A program made the position numbers and the translations under genes. This document shows positions 18,498 through 26,116 of a stretch of 64,000 nt of DNA, one piece after another. The stretch lies in the NCBI RefSeq assembly GCF_000720325.1, contig NZ_JOJM01000005.1, forward strand, positions 1 through 64,000, written 5' to 3'. Numbering within the stretch: position 1 is the stretch's first letter; each line of letters opens with the position of its first letter. The notes beneath the pieces were generated by a model. The model did no database searches and had not been told where the DNA came from. It saw only the letters and a list, made by a program, of their open reading frames with translations. Source of the DNA: Streptomyces sp. NRRL B-1347. GTDB lineage: Bacteria > Actinomycetota > Actinomycetes > Streptomycetales > Streptomycetaceae.

Positions 18498-19804
18498 GAC
18501 GACGTCCCGCCGCCCGTGCCGAGGGGGTCGCCGCTGGGGTCGTACCCGTGCTCGTCGTGCAGGTCGCGGGAGTACGTACCGGGAGCGGGGCGCGTCGGCC
18601 GCAGGGCGCGCGGAGTATCGGCGGGCAGCTGCGGAGCGGCGCGGCGGGGCCGCGGCGGGGCGTCCAGGCGGGTGAGCAGCCCTTGGGTGTCGGGCGATGC
18701 GGGCAGCCGCCCGAGCAGCTCCCGTGCCTTGTCCCGGTGCCTGTCGGTCAGCGGCGCCGAGCGGGCCGACTCGATGACTTCGGTGACGGTGTCGAGCGCC
18801 GTCCGCGACGCGCCCCGGCCGAGGTGCCGCTCCGCGATGTGCAGCAGGTGGTACGCGGGGTCGGCGGTGATGTCCGGGGGTACGCCGAGGTCGACGGGCC
18901 AGTCGTCGTCGCACAGGCCGGTGGCCTCGGCGGCCCGGTCGAACTGCTCGTCGTAGAGCTGCTGTTGCAGCAGGTGGAAGCCGTCCATGGCGGCCACGAC
19001 GCACAGCGCCACGATGCGGCTGGCGAGTTCGCGGTTGACCTCCATCAGCTGCTGGTCGTCCGTCGGGGTCGGCAGCGGGAACGCCAGGCGTGCGCTCGCC
19101 GTCCTGTTGAGGACCTCCATCCGCTCGGGCGTCCACGCGGAGCGGGTGGGGAAGCGCAGCACGTAGACCTGCTGGCTGGCCTGGATCCGGCTGCCGCCCC
19201 GGTCGCCGTTGAGGTGGCAGCCGCCGATGCGCACGTGGAGCCGGTACAGGTCGTGCGAGGTCTCGACGACGAGCACCGGCAGGTCCCTGAGGTCGTTGGC
19301 GTAGAGCCGGGCGTGCGGCCAGGCGAAGTGCCGGTCGGTGAGCCGCACACGGAGCAGATTCAGCCGCTCGTACGACCCCAGGTCGCCCATCACCCGCGCG
19401 CGGAGCCCGTGCCAGGGAGTGCCTTCCTGGCGCGTGTCCGGCATCAGGAGGGCAAGCACCGGCTTTTGTGAGAGATCCCGATACTCGAGTTCGAGGTCCG
19501 CCCGGAAACTTCCGGGGAGTCCGTGGAACGGGTAGTGCTCGCGATCGATTTCCTCCTGGACCCGGCTGCGGCGTGCGGCTTCCTGGCGCGCCGCCTCGTC
19601 GCGGGCCAATCGTTGATTGAGCTGGGCCTCCTCGTGGAGATTCTCCTTGCGTAGGCGTTCGAGTTCTGCCTCGTGCGCTTGTGTTTCCCGGCGCTCATCG
19701 GCGGTGGCCCTTCGATCGTCGGCCGCCTGCCGGTACTGCAACCCCGCCACCAGCACATTGCTGACGGCGCTCACGATGTCTCCTGCGCCGATCATGTCGC
19801 CCAT
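18494..19804 (-). CDS. Unknown protein with N-terminal coiled coil, first gene of the two-GTPase operon
   Basis: I do not recognise the 436-residue protein. A short hydrophobic start (MIGAGDIVSAVSNVLVAGLQ) is followed by a charged coiled coil (about 25-95) rich in Arg/Glu/Ala. A globular middle (about 95-260) contains HYPFHGLPGSFRADLELEYR, WHGLRARVMGD, and VETSHDLYRLHVRIGG, and a helical part (about 260-375) ends in a Pro-rich tail. The start ATG at 19804 follows GGGGGGA. The N-terminal coding stretch is noticeably less G/C-rich at third positions than its neighbours. It may scaffold or sense for the GTPases. Confidence 0.72.
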   Translation of the reverse strand: MGDMIGAGDIVSAVSNVLVAGLQYRQAADDRRATADERRETQAHEAELERLRKENLHEEAQLNQRLARDEAARQEAARRSRVQEEIDREHYPFHGLPGSFRADLELEYRDLSQKPVLALLMPDTRQEGTPWHGLRARVMGDLGSYERLNLLRVRLTDRHFAWPHARLYANDLRDLPVLVVETSHDLYRLHVRIGGCHLNGDRGGSRIQASQQVYVLRFPTRSAWTPERMEVLNRTASARLAFPLPTPTDDQQLMEVNRELASRIVALCVVAAMDGFHLLQQQLYDEQFDRAAEATGLCDDDWPVDLGVPPDITADPAYHLLHIAERHLGRGASRTALDTVTEVIESARSAPLTDRHRDKARELLGRLPASPDTQGLLTRLDAPPRPRRAAPQLPADTPRALRPTRPAPGTYSRDLHDEHGYDPSGDPLGTGGGTSS

Positions 19805-19859
19805 GAGTCCCCCCGGACAGGCAGCCGAAGAACATTCAGGGCCCCCGAGACCCCGATTC

Positions 19860-19892
19860 GTTCAACCGTTCGCCCCCAGCGTCGAGTTGAAC
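19860..19892. promoter_or_regulatory. Inverted repeat GTTCAAC-N19-GTTGAAC
   Basis: Perfect 7-bp arms, 56 bp upstream of the operon's first ATG. It could be an operator or, in the 5' leader, a stem. No regulator gene is adjacent. Confidence 0.4.
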
Positions 19893-19963
19893 GCAACGGC
19901 CGATTGTGTAGCCGAGATGCTACTCCAGAAAGCGATTACGAGAGCGCCTCGTGCTTTCCCGAA

Positions 19964-19991
19964 GAATGGAAAGGTACGGGCGCTTCCATTC
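19964..19991. promoter_or_regulatory. Inverted repeat GAATGGAA-N12-TTCCATTC
   Basis: Perfect 8-bp arms separated by 12 bp, about 160 bp upstream of the operon start. The arms are A/T-rich in a G/C-rich genome, as expected for a protein-binding site. Confidence 0.45.
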
Positions 19992-20194
19992 GGCGTGAGG
20001 GAATGCATGCCTTTTGTGGTGCGGCAGGCTCATGTGACCGCTGGGGTGCTTCGACGAGTGGATAACCGTGCGGCCGACGGCCGCGGGCACTCCGCCGCCC
20101 CCGCGCCGCGCCCTGTCCGCCCGGATCCCGGGGAAGGCCAGTCCCGGCCAAAAACCACTGGCGGTCCCGGGGCCTCGCGAACGATCGTGGAGCC

Positions 20195-20749
20195 ATGGAT
20201 GACCCAACCTCCCGCTGGACCCAGGCGACCGTCTACCCCGACATGTGGGTGGACCCGGGCGACGACCCCCGCAACAGCGACGGGCGGACGCCGGACGGCG
20301 AGCTCGCCACGCTCCAGGACTTCCTGACGAACTACCGCTTCACCCTGCGGATGAAGTGCGAGGGCCTGGACGCGGAGCAGCTGGCCCGCCGGTCGGTGCC
20401 GCCGTCGACGATGTCGCTGCTCGGCCTGGTGCGGCACCTCGCCGAGGTGGAGCGGGACTGGCGCGGCTGGCTCGGCGATCCGGTGCCGAAGCTGTACGGC
20501 GTGCGGGACGGGGACTTCGACGGGGCCGTCGCCGATCAGGCCGTGGTCGACGCGGCGTACGCGGACCTGGAGCGGGAGCAGGCGGAGACCGACGCCGCCC
20601 TCGCCGCCTACCAGGACCTGGGCGAGCGCGTGGGCAAGGACGACATCTCGATACGGGAGCTGCTGGTGCACCGCGTGGAGGAGTACGCCCGCCACTGCGG
20701 ACACGCCGACCTGCTGCGCGAGTGCGTCGACGGGCGAGTCGGTCAGTAA
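20195..20749 (+). CDS. DinB-superfamily protein (DUF664)
   Basis: The 184-residue protein has the four-helix DinB_2/DUF664 pattern: TLQDFLTNYRFTLRMKCEGL, LGLVRHLAEVERDWRGWLG, and REVLLHRVEEYARH-type ELLVHRVEEYARHCGHADLL. The conserved histidines (RHLAEVE, HRVEEYARHCGH) can form the family's metal site. Related enzymes in actinobacteria use mycothiol in S-transferase or isomerase reactions; the substrate is unknown. It ends at a strong terminator shared with the convergent peroxidase gene. Confidence 0.83.
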   Translation: MDDPTSRWTQATVYPDMWVDPGDDPRNSDGRTPDGELATLQDFLTNYRFTLRMKCEGLDAEQLARRSVPPSTMSLLGLVRHLAEVERDWRGWLGDPVPKLYGVRDGDFDGAVADQAVVDAAYADLEREQAETDAALAAYQDLGERVGKDDISIRELLVHRVEEYARHCGHADLLRECVDGRVGQ

Positions 20750-20766
20750 CGGGGGACCGGCGTCAC

Positions 20767-20810
20767 GCGCGAGGGGGCGGCACCCGCAGCCGGGTGCCGC
20801 CCCCTCGCGC
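20767..20810. terminator. Bidirectional terminator, perfect 19-bp stem
   Basis: Arms 20767-20785 and 20792-20810 are exact inverse complements with a six-base loop (GCAGCC). It lies between the convergent DinB and glutathione peroxidase genes. Confidence 0.85.
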
Positions 20811-20818
20811 CGCGGCCG

Positions 20819-21310
20819 TCAGGCGGGCAGCGCCGCCTCGACGGCCGCCACGACCTCGGCCGACTCGGGCTCGGTCTGCGGGGCGAAGCGGGCGGCGACC
20901 GTGCCGTCGGCGCCGATCAGGAACTTCTCGAAGTTCCACCGGATGTCGCCGGTGTGGCCCTCGGCGTCCGCCTCCGTGACCAGGCGCGTGTACAGCGGGT
21001 GCCGTCCCGCGCCGTTCACGTCGACCTTCTCCGTCAGGGGGAACGTCACGCCGTACGTCGCCGAGCAGAACTCGGCGATCTCCTCGGACGTGCCGGGCTC
21101 CTGGCCCATGAACTGGTTGCAGGGCACCCCGAGGACGGTGAAGCCGCGGGCGGCGTACGTCTCCTGGAGGCGTTCCAGGCCCGCGTACTGCGGGGTGAGG
21201 CCGCACTTGGAGGCGACGTTGACGATCAGGACGGCCTTGCCCAGGTACTGGGACAGGTCGGCGGGGCCGCCCTGGAGGCTCTCGATCTCTACTGCGTCGT
21301 AGACAGACAT
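20819..21310 (-). CDS. Glutathione peroxidase-family thiol peroxidase
   Basis: The 163-residue protein has the family motifs NVASKCGLTPQY (peroxidatic Cys), GVPCNQFMGQEPG and RWNFEKFLIG with the conserved Gln and Trp. A Cys replaces selenocysteine. Actinomycetes lack glutathione, so thioredoxin or mycoredoxin is the likely reductant. It starts ten bases after the upstream permease gene and shares its transcript. Confidence 0.92.
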   Translation of the reverse strand: MSVYDAVEIESLQGGPADLSQYLGKAVLIVNVASKCGLTPQYAGLERLQETYAARGFTVLGVPCNQFMGQEPGTSEEIAEFCSATYGVTFPLTEKVDVNGAGRHPLYTRLVTEADAEGHTGDIRWNFEKFLIGADGTVAARFAPQTEPESAEVVAAVEAALPA

Positions 21311-21320
21311 GCTGCGGAGC

Positions 21321-22151
21321 CTACGCTCCAGCCGTGCCGGGAGCGGAGTCGGCCCCGGCGGGCTCCGGCGGCTCGTCGCGGTGCAGCCGCCCGCGGGCGA
21401 CCAGCTCGACGGTGACGGCCGTGGCGATCGCCTGCACCGCCATCAGGGCGATGAGGACGAACAGCTGCACCGCGCCCGCCCGCACGGGCGAGGCACCGCC
21501 GAGCAGCATGCCGACGAACGCGCCGGGCAGCGTGACGAGGCCGACGGTGCGGGTCTGGTCGAGCCCGGGCAGCAGGGCGTCGGACGCGGCCGGGCGGCTG
21601 ACCTCCAGACGGGCGTCGTGCGCGAGCAGACCGAGGGCGAGGCCCGCCTCGAACTCGCCGAAGCGGGTGTGAAGTTCGTCCAACGCGCGGCGCCCGGCGA
21701 GCACCGTGGCCGTGAGCGCGCCGCCGATGAGGATGCCGGTCACCGGGATCATCGCGATGCCGCGCACGGGGACGAGCCCGGTCAGCGTGAGGACGCCGAC
21801 GACCGGCACGACGGGCGTCGCGATGGGCACCGCCGCCCACCACCAGGTGCCGTTCGCAGTGATGCGGCGCCCCGCCGTGCGCGTGGCCACGGCGAACATG
21901 AGCAGCAGAAACGCGAACAGGGCCGCCGTGTGGTGGACCACCCAGCCGATGAGCAAGGAGACCGCGGCCAGTTGCGCCGTCGCCCGCGCACCGGCCACGG
22001 CGATCTCCCGGGCCCGGCCGCGCGACCCGTCGGGCGAGAGCCGGAACACCGCCGCCACCGCGGCCGCGGCCAGGAGCAGGACCAGCAGGACGACACCCAG
22101 CGTCACATTGACGGGCAGCAGCGTCTGAGCAGCGAGTACACGCACGGACAC
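21321..22151 (-). CDS. FetB-like ABC transporter permease (UPF0014/YbbM family)
   Basis: The 276-residue protein has about seven hydrophobic segments and the FetB-family features (IPVTGILIGGALTATVLAGRRA, RTVGLVTLPGAFVGMLLGG, QLFVLIALMAVQAIATAVTVELVARG). E. coli FetAB exports iron and protects against peroxide. No ATPase (FetA) gene lies next to it, so the partner must be elsewhere. Its pairing with a peroxidase fits an iron/oxidative-stress role, which is inference. Confidence 0.82.
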   Translation of the reverse strand: MSVRVLAAQTLLPVNVTLGVVLLVLLLAAAAVAAVFRLSPDGSRGRAREIAVAGARATAQLAAVSLLIGWVVHHTAALFAFLLLMFAVATRTAGRRITANGTWWWAAVPIATPVVPVVGVLTLTGLVPVRGIAMIPVTGILIGGALTATVLAGRRALDELHTRFGEFEAGLALGLLAHDARLEVSRPAASDALLPGLDQTRTVGLVTLPGAFVGMLLGGASPVRAGAVQLFVLIALMAVQAIATAVTVELVARGRLHRDEPPEPAGADSAPGTAGA

Positions 22152-22255
22152 ACCCTAGGCGCGGGGGCCGTAGGCTCCTTCCTACCGGCGCGTTCGTCCT
22201 CTGGTGAGGCGATTGCGCCGTACGGACGTACGCAGCGACAGAAGGGCGACCAGTC

Positions 22256-23341
22256 ATGGCGCAGCAAGTGCGGGGCGTGATCGCACGCGCGAAGGGCGAG
22301 CCGGTGCGGATCGAGACGATCACCGTGCCGGATCCGGGGCCTGGGGAAGCCGTGGTGAAGGTCCAGGCGTGCGGGGTCTGCCACACCGACCTGCACTATC
22401 GCGAAGGCGGCATCAACGACGACTTCCCGTTCCTGCTCGGCCATGAGGCGGCGGGCGTCGTGGAGTCGGTGGGGGAGGGCGTCAGCGAGGTCGCCCCGGG
22501 TGACTTCGTGATCCTCAACTGGCGTGCCGTGTGCGGCCAGTGCCGGGCCTGTCAGCGGGGCCGCTCCCAGTACTGCTTCAACACGCACAACGCGCGGCAG
22601 AAGATGACCCTCGCCGACGGCACCGAGCTCGCGCCCGCGCTCGGCATCGGCGCGTTCGCGGAGAAGACCCTCGTCGCGGCCGGGCAGTGCACCAAGGTCG
22701 ACCCGGCCGCGTCCCCGGCCGCCGCGGGCCTGCTCGGCTGCGGCGTGATGGCCGGGCTCGGCGCCGCCATCAACACCGGCGGGGTGACCCGCGGCGACTC
22801 GGTGGCCGTCATCGGCTGCGGCGGCGTCGGCAACGCGGCCGTCGTCGGGGCCCGGCTCGCCGGAGCCGCGAAGATCATCGCGGTCGACATCGACGACCGG
22901 AAGCTGGAGACCGCCCGCGGCCTCGGCGCGACCGACACCGTCAACTCCCGCTCGGCCGATCCGGTCGAGGCCGTCCGGGAGCTGACCGGCGGCTTCGGCG
23001 CCGACGTCGTCATCGACGCCGTCGGCCGCCCGGAGACGTACGAGCAGGCCTTCTACGCCCGCGACCTGGCGGGCACAGTCGTCCTGGTGGGCGTGCCGAC
23101 CCCGGAGATGCGCCTCGACCTGCCGCTGCTCGACGTCTTCGGGCGCGGCGGCGCGCTCAAGTCGAGCTGGTACGGCGACTGCCTGCCCTCGCGGGACTTC
23201 CCCATGCTCATCGACCTGTACCGGCAGGGGCGGCTCGACCTCGACGCGTTCGTGACCGAGACGATCGCGCTCGACGAGGTGGAGAAGGCCTTCGAGCGGA
23301 TGCACCACGGCGACGTGCTGCGCTCGGTGGTGGTCTTCTGA
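22256..23341 (+). CDS. mscR: S-(hydroxymethyl)mycothiol dehydrogenase
   Basis: The 361-residue zinc alcohol dehydrogenase has ACGVCHTD and GHEAAG (catalytic zinc), the four-cysteine structural zinc loop in [15 protein letters not shown], and the NAD motif GCGGVGNAA. Overall it matches the MscR/AdhE2 class III-like group that oxidises the formaldehyde-mycothiol adduct (and reduces S-nitrosomycothiol). The stop overlaps the ATG of a metallo-hydrolase by one base, the partner arrangement known from mycobacteria, which strengthens the call. Confidence 0.9.
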   Translation: MAQQVRGVIARAKGEPVRIETITVPDPGPGEAVVKVQACGVCHTDLHYREGGINDDFPFLLGHEAAGVVESVGEGVSEVAPGDFVILNWRAVCGQCRACQRGRSQYCFNTHNARQKMTLADGTELAPALGIGAFAEKTLVAAGQCTKVDPAASPAAAGLLGCGVMAGLGAAINTGGVTRGDSVAVIGCGGVGNAAVVGARLAGAAKIIAVDIDDRKLETARGLGATDTVNSRSADPVEAVRELTGGFGADVVIDAVGRPETYEQAFYARDLAGTVVLVGVPTPEMRLDLPLLDVFGRGGALKSSWYGDCLPSRDFPMLIDLYRQGRLDLDAFVTETIALDEVEKAFERMHHGDVLRSVVVF

Positions 23342-23988
23342 TGGCCTCCGCGACCGCGGGCCCCGTCCGCGTCGAACACCTCGTCACCTCCGGCACGTTC
23401 TCCCTCGACGGCGGCACCTGGGACGTCGACAACAACGTGTGGCTCGTCGGTGACGACCGCGAGGTCCTGGTCGTCGACGCCGCGCACGACGCTGACGCCA
23501 TCGCCGCGGCCGTGGGCGACCGGCGCGTCGTCGCCATCGTGTGCACCCACGCCCACGACGACCACGTCGACGCCGCCCCCGCGCTGGCCGAGCGCACCGG
23601 CGCGCCCGTCCTGCTGCACCCGGACGACCTGGAGCTGTGGAAGCTCACCCACCCGGACCGGGCGCCGGACGGCGAGCTGGCCGACCGCCAGGAACTGGAT
23701 GTCGCAGGCACGACCCTGACGGTCCTGCACACGCCGGGCCACTGCCGGGGCGCCGTCAGCCTGCACGCGCCCGAACTGGGCACCGTGTTCACCGGGGACA
23801 CGCTGTTCGCGGGCGGCCCGGGCGCCACCGGGCGGTCCTTCAGCGACTTCCCGACGATCATCGAGTCGATCCGCGAGCGGCTCCTGACGCTGCCGCCGGA
23901 GACGGTCGTACGCACCGGCCACGGCGACAGCACGACGATCGGCGCGGAGTCCGGTCACGTGCAGGAGTGGATCGCGCGCGGCCACTGA
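23341..23988 (+). CDS. Metallo-beta-lactamase-fold hydrolase of the mycothiol formaldehyde pathway
   Basis: The 215-residue protein carries the metal motif THAHDDHVDA (HxHxDH), further ligands in HTPGHCRGA, TGDTLFAG and RTGHGDST. It follows mscR with a TGATG stop/start overlap, so it probably hydrolyses the formyl-mycothiol product or a related thioester; the exact reaction is inferred from position. A U-tract terminator follows at 24011-24044. Confidence 0.85.
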   Translation: MASATAGPVRVEHLVTSGTFSLDGGTWDVDNNVWLVGDDREVLVVDAAHDADAIAAAVGDRRVVAIVCTHAHDDHVDAAPALAERTGAPVLLHPDDLELWKLTHPDRAPDGELADRQELDVAGTTLTVLHTPGHCRGAVSLHAPELGTVFTGDTLFAGGPGATGRSFSDFPTIIESIRERLLTLPPETVVRTGHGDSTTIGAESGHVQEWIARGH

Positions 23989-24010
23989 CCGACGTCGCGC
24001 CCTTGGGAAG

Positions 24011-24044
24011 GCCACCTGCGGACATGACCCGCGGGTGGCTTTTT
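24011..24044 (+). terminator. Rho-independent terminator after the mscR operon
   Basis: An 11-bp stem (24011-24021 with 24029-24039, one G-U pair), a seven-base loop and TTTTT. This canonical U-tract form is uncommon in this window. Confidence 0.88.
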
Positions 24045-24048
24045 CGCA

Positions 24049-24065
24049 CTGCTAGCATGTAGCAG
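24049..24065 (+). promoter_or_regulatory. Inverted repeat CTGCTA-gcatg-TAGCAG before GNAT gene
   Basis: The 6-bp arms overlap the AGCAGG ribosome binding site of the next gene and contain TAGCAT, a possible -10. It could be an operator or an RBS-hiding hairpin. Confidence 0.35.
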
Positions 24066-24071
24066 GTGAAC

Positions 24072-24485
24072 ATGCTTACTGACCCTTACGAAGTGCGCAC
24101 CGAGACGCCCTCCGTCGAGACCTACCTCCACCTTCGCGCCGCCTCTGGCCTGAGCCCCCGGACGGTCGAGCAGGCCGCGGCCGGACTGCCCCACACCTGG
24201 CACGCGGTCACCGTGTACGCGGGGGACGAGCCGGTCGGCATGGGCCGTGTCGTCGGCGACGGCGGCTGCGTCTTCCAGATCGTCGACATGGCCGTCCTGC
24301 CCGCGCATCAGGGGCGGGGTCTTGGCGGGCAGATCATGGCCGCGCTCGTCGACGAGCTGGAGCGCCGGGCGCCCGAGGGGGCGTACGTCTCCCTCATCGC
24401 CGACGGTGACGCGCGCTTCCTGTACGAGAAGTTCGGCTTCCGCGACACGGCTCCCGCGTCGATCGGGATGCACCGCCGGATCTGA
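24072..24485 (+). CDS. GNAT-family N-acetyltransferase
   Basis: The protein of about 137 residues has VVGDGGCVFQIVDMAVLPAH followed by QGRGLGGQIM (acetyl-CoA motif) and the C-terminal FLYEKFGFRDT. The ATG at 24072 is preferred because AGCAGG lies six bases before it; a GTG at 24066 is two codons longer. It resembles small YhbS/aralkylamine-type acetyltransferases. Substrate unknown. An inverted repeat overlaps the ribosome binding site. Confidence 0.82.
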   Translation: MLTDPYEVRTETPSVETYLHLRAASGLSPRTVEQAAAGLPHTWHAVTVYAGDEPVGMGRVVGDGGCVFQIVDMAVLPAHQGRGLGGQIMAALVDELERRAPEGAYVSLIADGDARFLYEKFGFRDTAPASIGMHRRI

Positions 24486-24587
24486 CGCCGGTCGTCACCC
24501 TGTCGATCCGGTGCGGGTCACGCGATCCGGCGCGGGGGGCGCGCCGCAGGTCGCGCGTGCTGGCAGCACTCCTCGATCTCCGATAAG

Positions 24588-24606
24588 TTAGGCAAGGCTT
24601 ACCTAA
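24588..24606 (+). promoter_or_regulatory. Iron box (DmdR1/IdeR type)
   Basis: TTAGGCAAGGCTTACCTAA is a full-length 19-bp match to the iron-box pattern TTAGG...CCTAA. It ends two bases before the GGAGG of the DUF2470 gene, so repressor binding would block that gene's transcription start region. Confidence 0.88.
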
Positions 24607-24618
24607 TGGAGGTTGAGG

Positions 24619-25335
24619 ATGGGTGTCCGACACATCAGCACGACCATGCCCGCAGCGGCGGCGCGCGCCCGCTCCGTGCTCGCCACCGCCTGGTCCTGCG
24701 CGGTGACCACGGAGATCGGCAGGGACGAACTCCTCGGCGCCCACAGCGTCACCGAGCGGGGTGCCGTGCGCCTCAGCCCGCCGGAGGACAGCGCCCTCGC
24801 GGCCGCCCTCATCTGCGCGCCGCGCGGCGAGCCGTCCACCCTCGTGGAGTTCGCGGACGTCGCCCCGGTGCCGGTGCGGGACCGGGTGCGCAGCCGCCTG
24901 TGGCTGTCGGGCTCGCTCACGGCCACCCGCGACGAGCTCGTCTTCGAGCCGGCCACCGTCGTCCTGCACGACACCCACGGCCGCATCGGCATCGACCTCG
25001 AAGAGTTCGCGCTCGCCGACCCCGATCCGCTCGCCCACGCCGAGTCCCGGCTGCTCACCCACCTCGCCGACTCCCACCCCGACGCCGTCGAGCAGCTCAC
25101 CCGGCTCATCGCGGCGGAGAGCCTGAGCGGTGTCGTGAACGTCAAACCGTTCGCCATCGACCGGCACGGCCTGACCCTGCGCCTCGAACGCGTCAGCAGT
25201 CAGGCCGACGTGCGCCTGCCCTTCCACGCGCCCGTCGAGGACCTGGGCCAGGTCACCGAGTGCATGCACGCCCTGCTCACCAAGGCGCGGCTGCTGCGCC
25301 GCCCCGCGCTGCGCCCGGCGCCCCCGGAGGCCTGA
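24619..25335 (+). CDS. DUF2470-domain protein, likely haem/iron-utilisation factor
   Basis: The 238-residue protein has an N-terminal part (about 1-130; TLVEFADVAPVPVRDRVRSR, RLWLSGSL) and a C-terminal DUF2470 domain (about 135-235; LLTHLADSHPDAVEQLTRLI, GVVNVKPFAIDRHGLTLRL). DUF2470 occurs at the end of HugZ-type haem-degrading proteins. The iron box right upstream supports a role in iron or haem scavenging. The ATG at 24619 follows GGAGG; a TTG two codons earlier is less likely. Catalysis is not shown by any recognised residue here. Confidence 0.8.
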   Translation: MGVRHISTTMPAAAARARSVLATAWSCAVTTEIGRDELLGAHSVTERGAVRLSPPEDSALAAALICAPRGEPSTLVEFADVAPVPVRDRVRSRLWLSGSLTATRDELVFEPATVVLHDTHGRIGIDLEEFALADPDPLAHAESRLLTHLADSHPDAVEQLTRLIAAESLSGVVNVKPFAIDRHGLTLRLERVSSQADVRLPFHAPVEDLGQVTECMHALLTKARLLRRPALRPAPPEA

Positions 25336-25439
25336 GGGCTCCTTCCGGCCGAACCGCTGTTCCCTGTGGGGGAGATGGGACCGGCATCGATCGCAGGGCC
25401 GGTTACCGGTCACCGGGGTCATCCAGGCATGATGGCACC

Positions 25440-26033
25440 ATGAGCGCGCAGAGTAAGTCTTTGCCCAATGATCCGGTGGAACCGGTTCAGGCCCTGATCG
25501 TCGTCGACATGCAGTCCGCCTTCGTCTCCGGCGACGATGCCATTCCTCACGTCGAGCGTGTGCTCCAGCGCACCGAACAGCTCATCGCCAAGGCCCGCGC
25601 GGCCGACGCCCTCGTCGTCCAGCTCCAGAACGACGGCCCGGAAGGCGCCACCGACGAGCCGGGCACGCCCGGCTGGCGGCTGCACCTGCCCGTCGACTCC
25701 GACCGCGGCGAGGTCGTGATCCGCAAGGAGTACGACGACGGCTTCGAGGAGACCGAACTGGAGGAGCTGCTGCGCGAGGAAGGCGTCACCTCGCTGGCCA
25801 TCTGCGGCGTCATGTCGGAGATGTGCGTGAGCGCCACCGCGCGCACCGCTCTCGACCTGGACTTCCGCGTGGTCATGCCGCACGACGCCCACGGGACGTA
25901 CGACATCCCGGCGGCCGAGGGCATCAGCGACGCCGTACCGGCGGCGACGGTCTCGCGCGTCGCGGAGTGGGCCCTCGGCGACGAGGTCGAGATCGTGCCC
26001 AGCGCCGACGACGTGAGCTTCACCGCGTCCTGA
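25440..26033 (+). CDS. Isochorismatase-family cysteine hydrolase
   Basis: The 197-residue protein has the family triad: Asp in ALIVVDMQSAF, Lys in VVIRKEYDDGFE and Cys in GVMSEMCVSATAR. Relatives include nicotinamidase and N-carbamoylsarcosine amidase; the variable substrate residues do not let me choose. The C-terminal extension (about 170-197) is acidic. It ends at a perfect 44-base palindrome shared with the convergent PanE-like gene. Confidence 0.86.
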   Translation: MSAQSKSLPNDPVEPVQALIVVDMQSAFVSGDDAIPHVERVLQRTEQLIAKARAADALVVQLQNDGPEGATDEPGTPGWRLHLPVDSDRGEVVIRKEYDDGFEETELEELLREEGVTSLAICGVMSEMCVSATARTALDLDFRVVMPHDAHGTYDIPAAEGISDAVPAATVSRVAEWALGDEVEIVPSADDVSFTAS

Positions 26034-26055
26034 CGCGCGCTCGGACGCAAGGCAT

Positions 26056-26099
26056 CCGTGTCGTCGCATCGGCCCGCGCGGGCCGATGCGACGACACGG
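26056..26099. terminator. Bidirectional terminator, perfect 44-base palindrome
   Basis: Arms 26056-26077 and 26078-26099 are exact inverse complements over 22 bp with no spacer. It lies between two convergent genes. Confidence 0.8.
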
Positions 26100-26116
26100 G
26101 GTGACGAGGCGGGTGG

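Larger units (their letters stand above)
19805..20194. other. Long regulatory region upstream of the two-GTPase operon
   Basis: These 390 bases hold no convincing gene and are less G/C-rich than the surroundings. They contain two perfect inverted repeats, at 19860-19892 and 19964-19991. Short ORFs here look like chance readings. The region serves the operon on the minus strand and the DinB gene on the plus strand. Confidence 0.55.
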
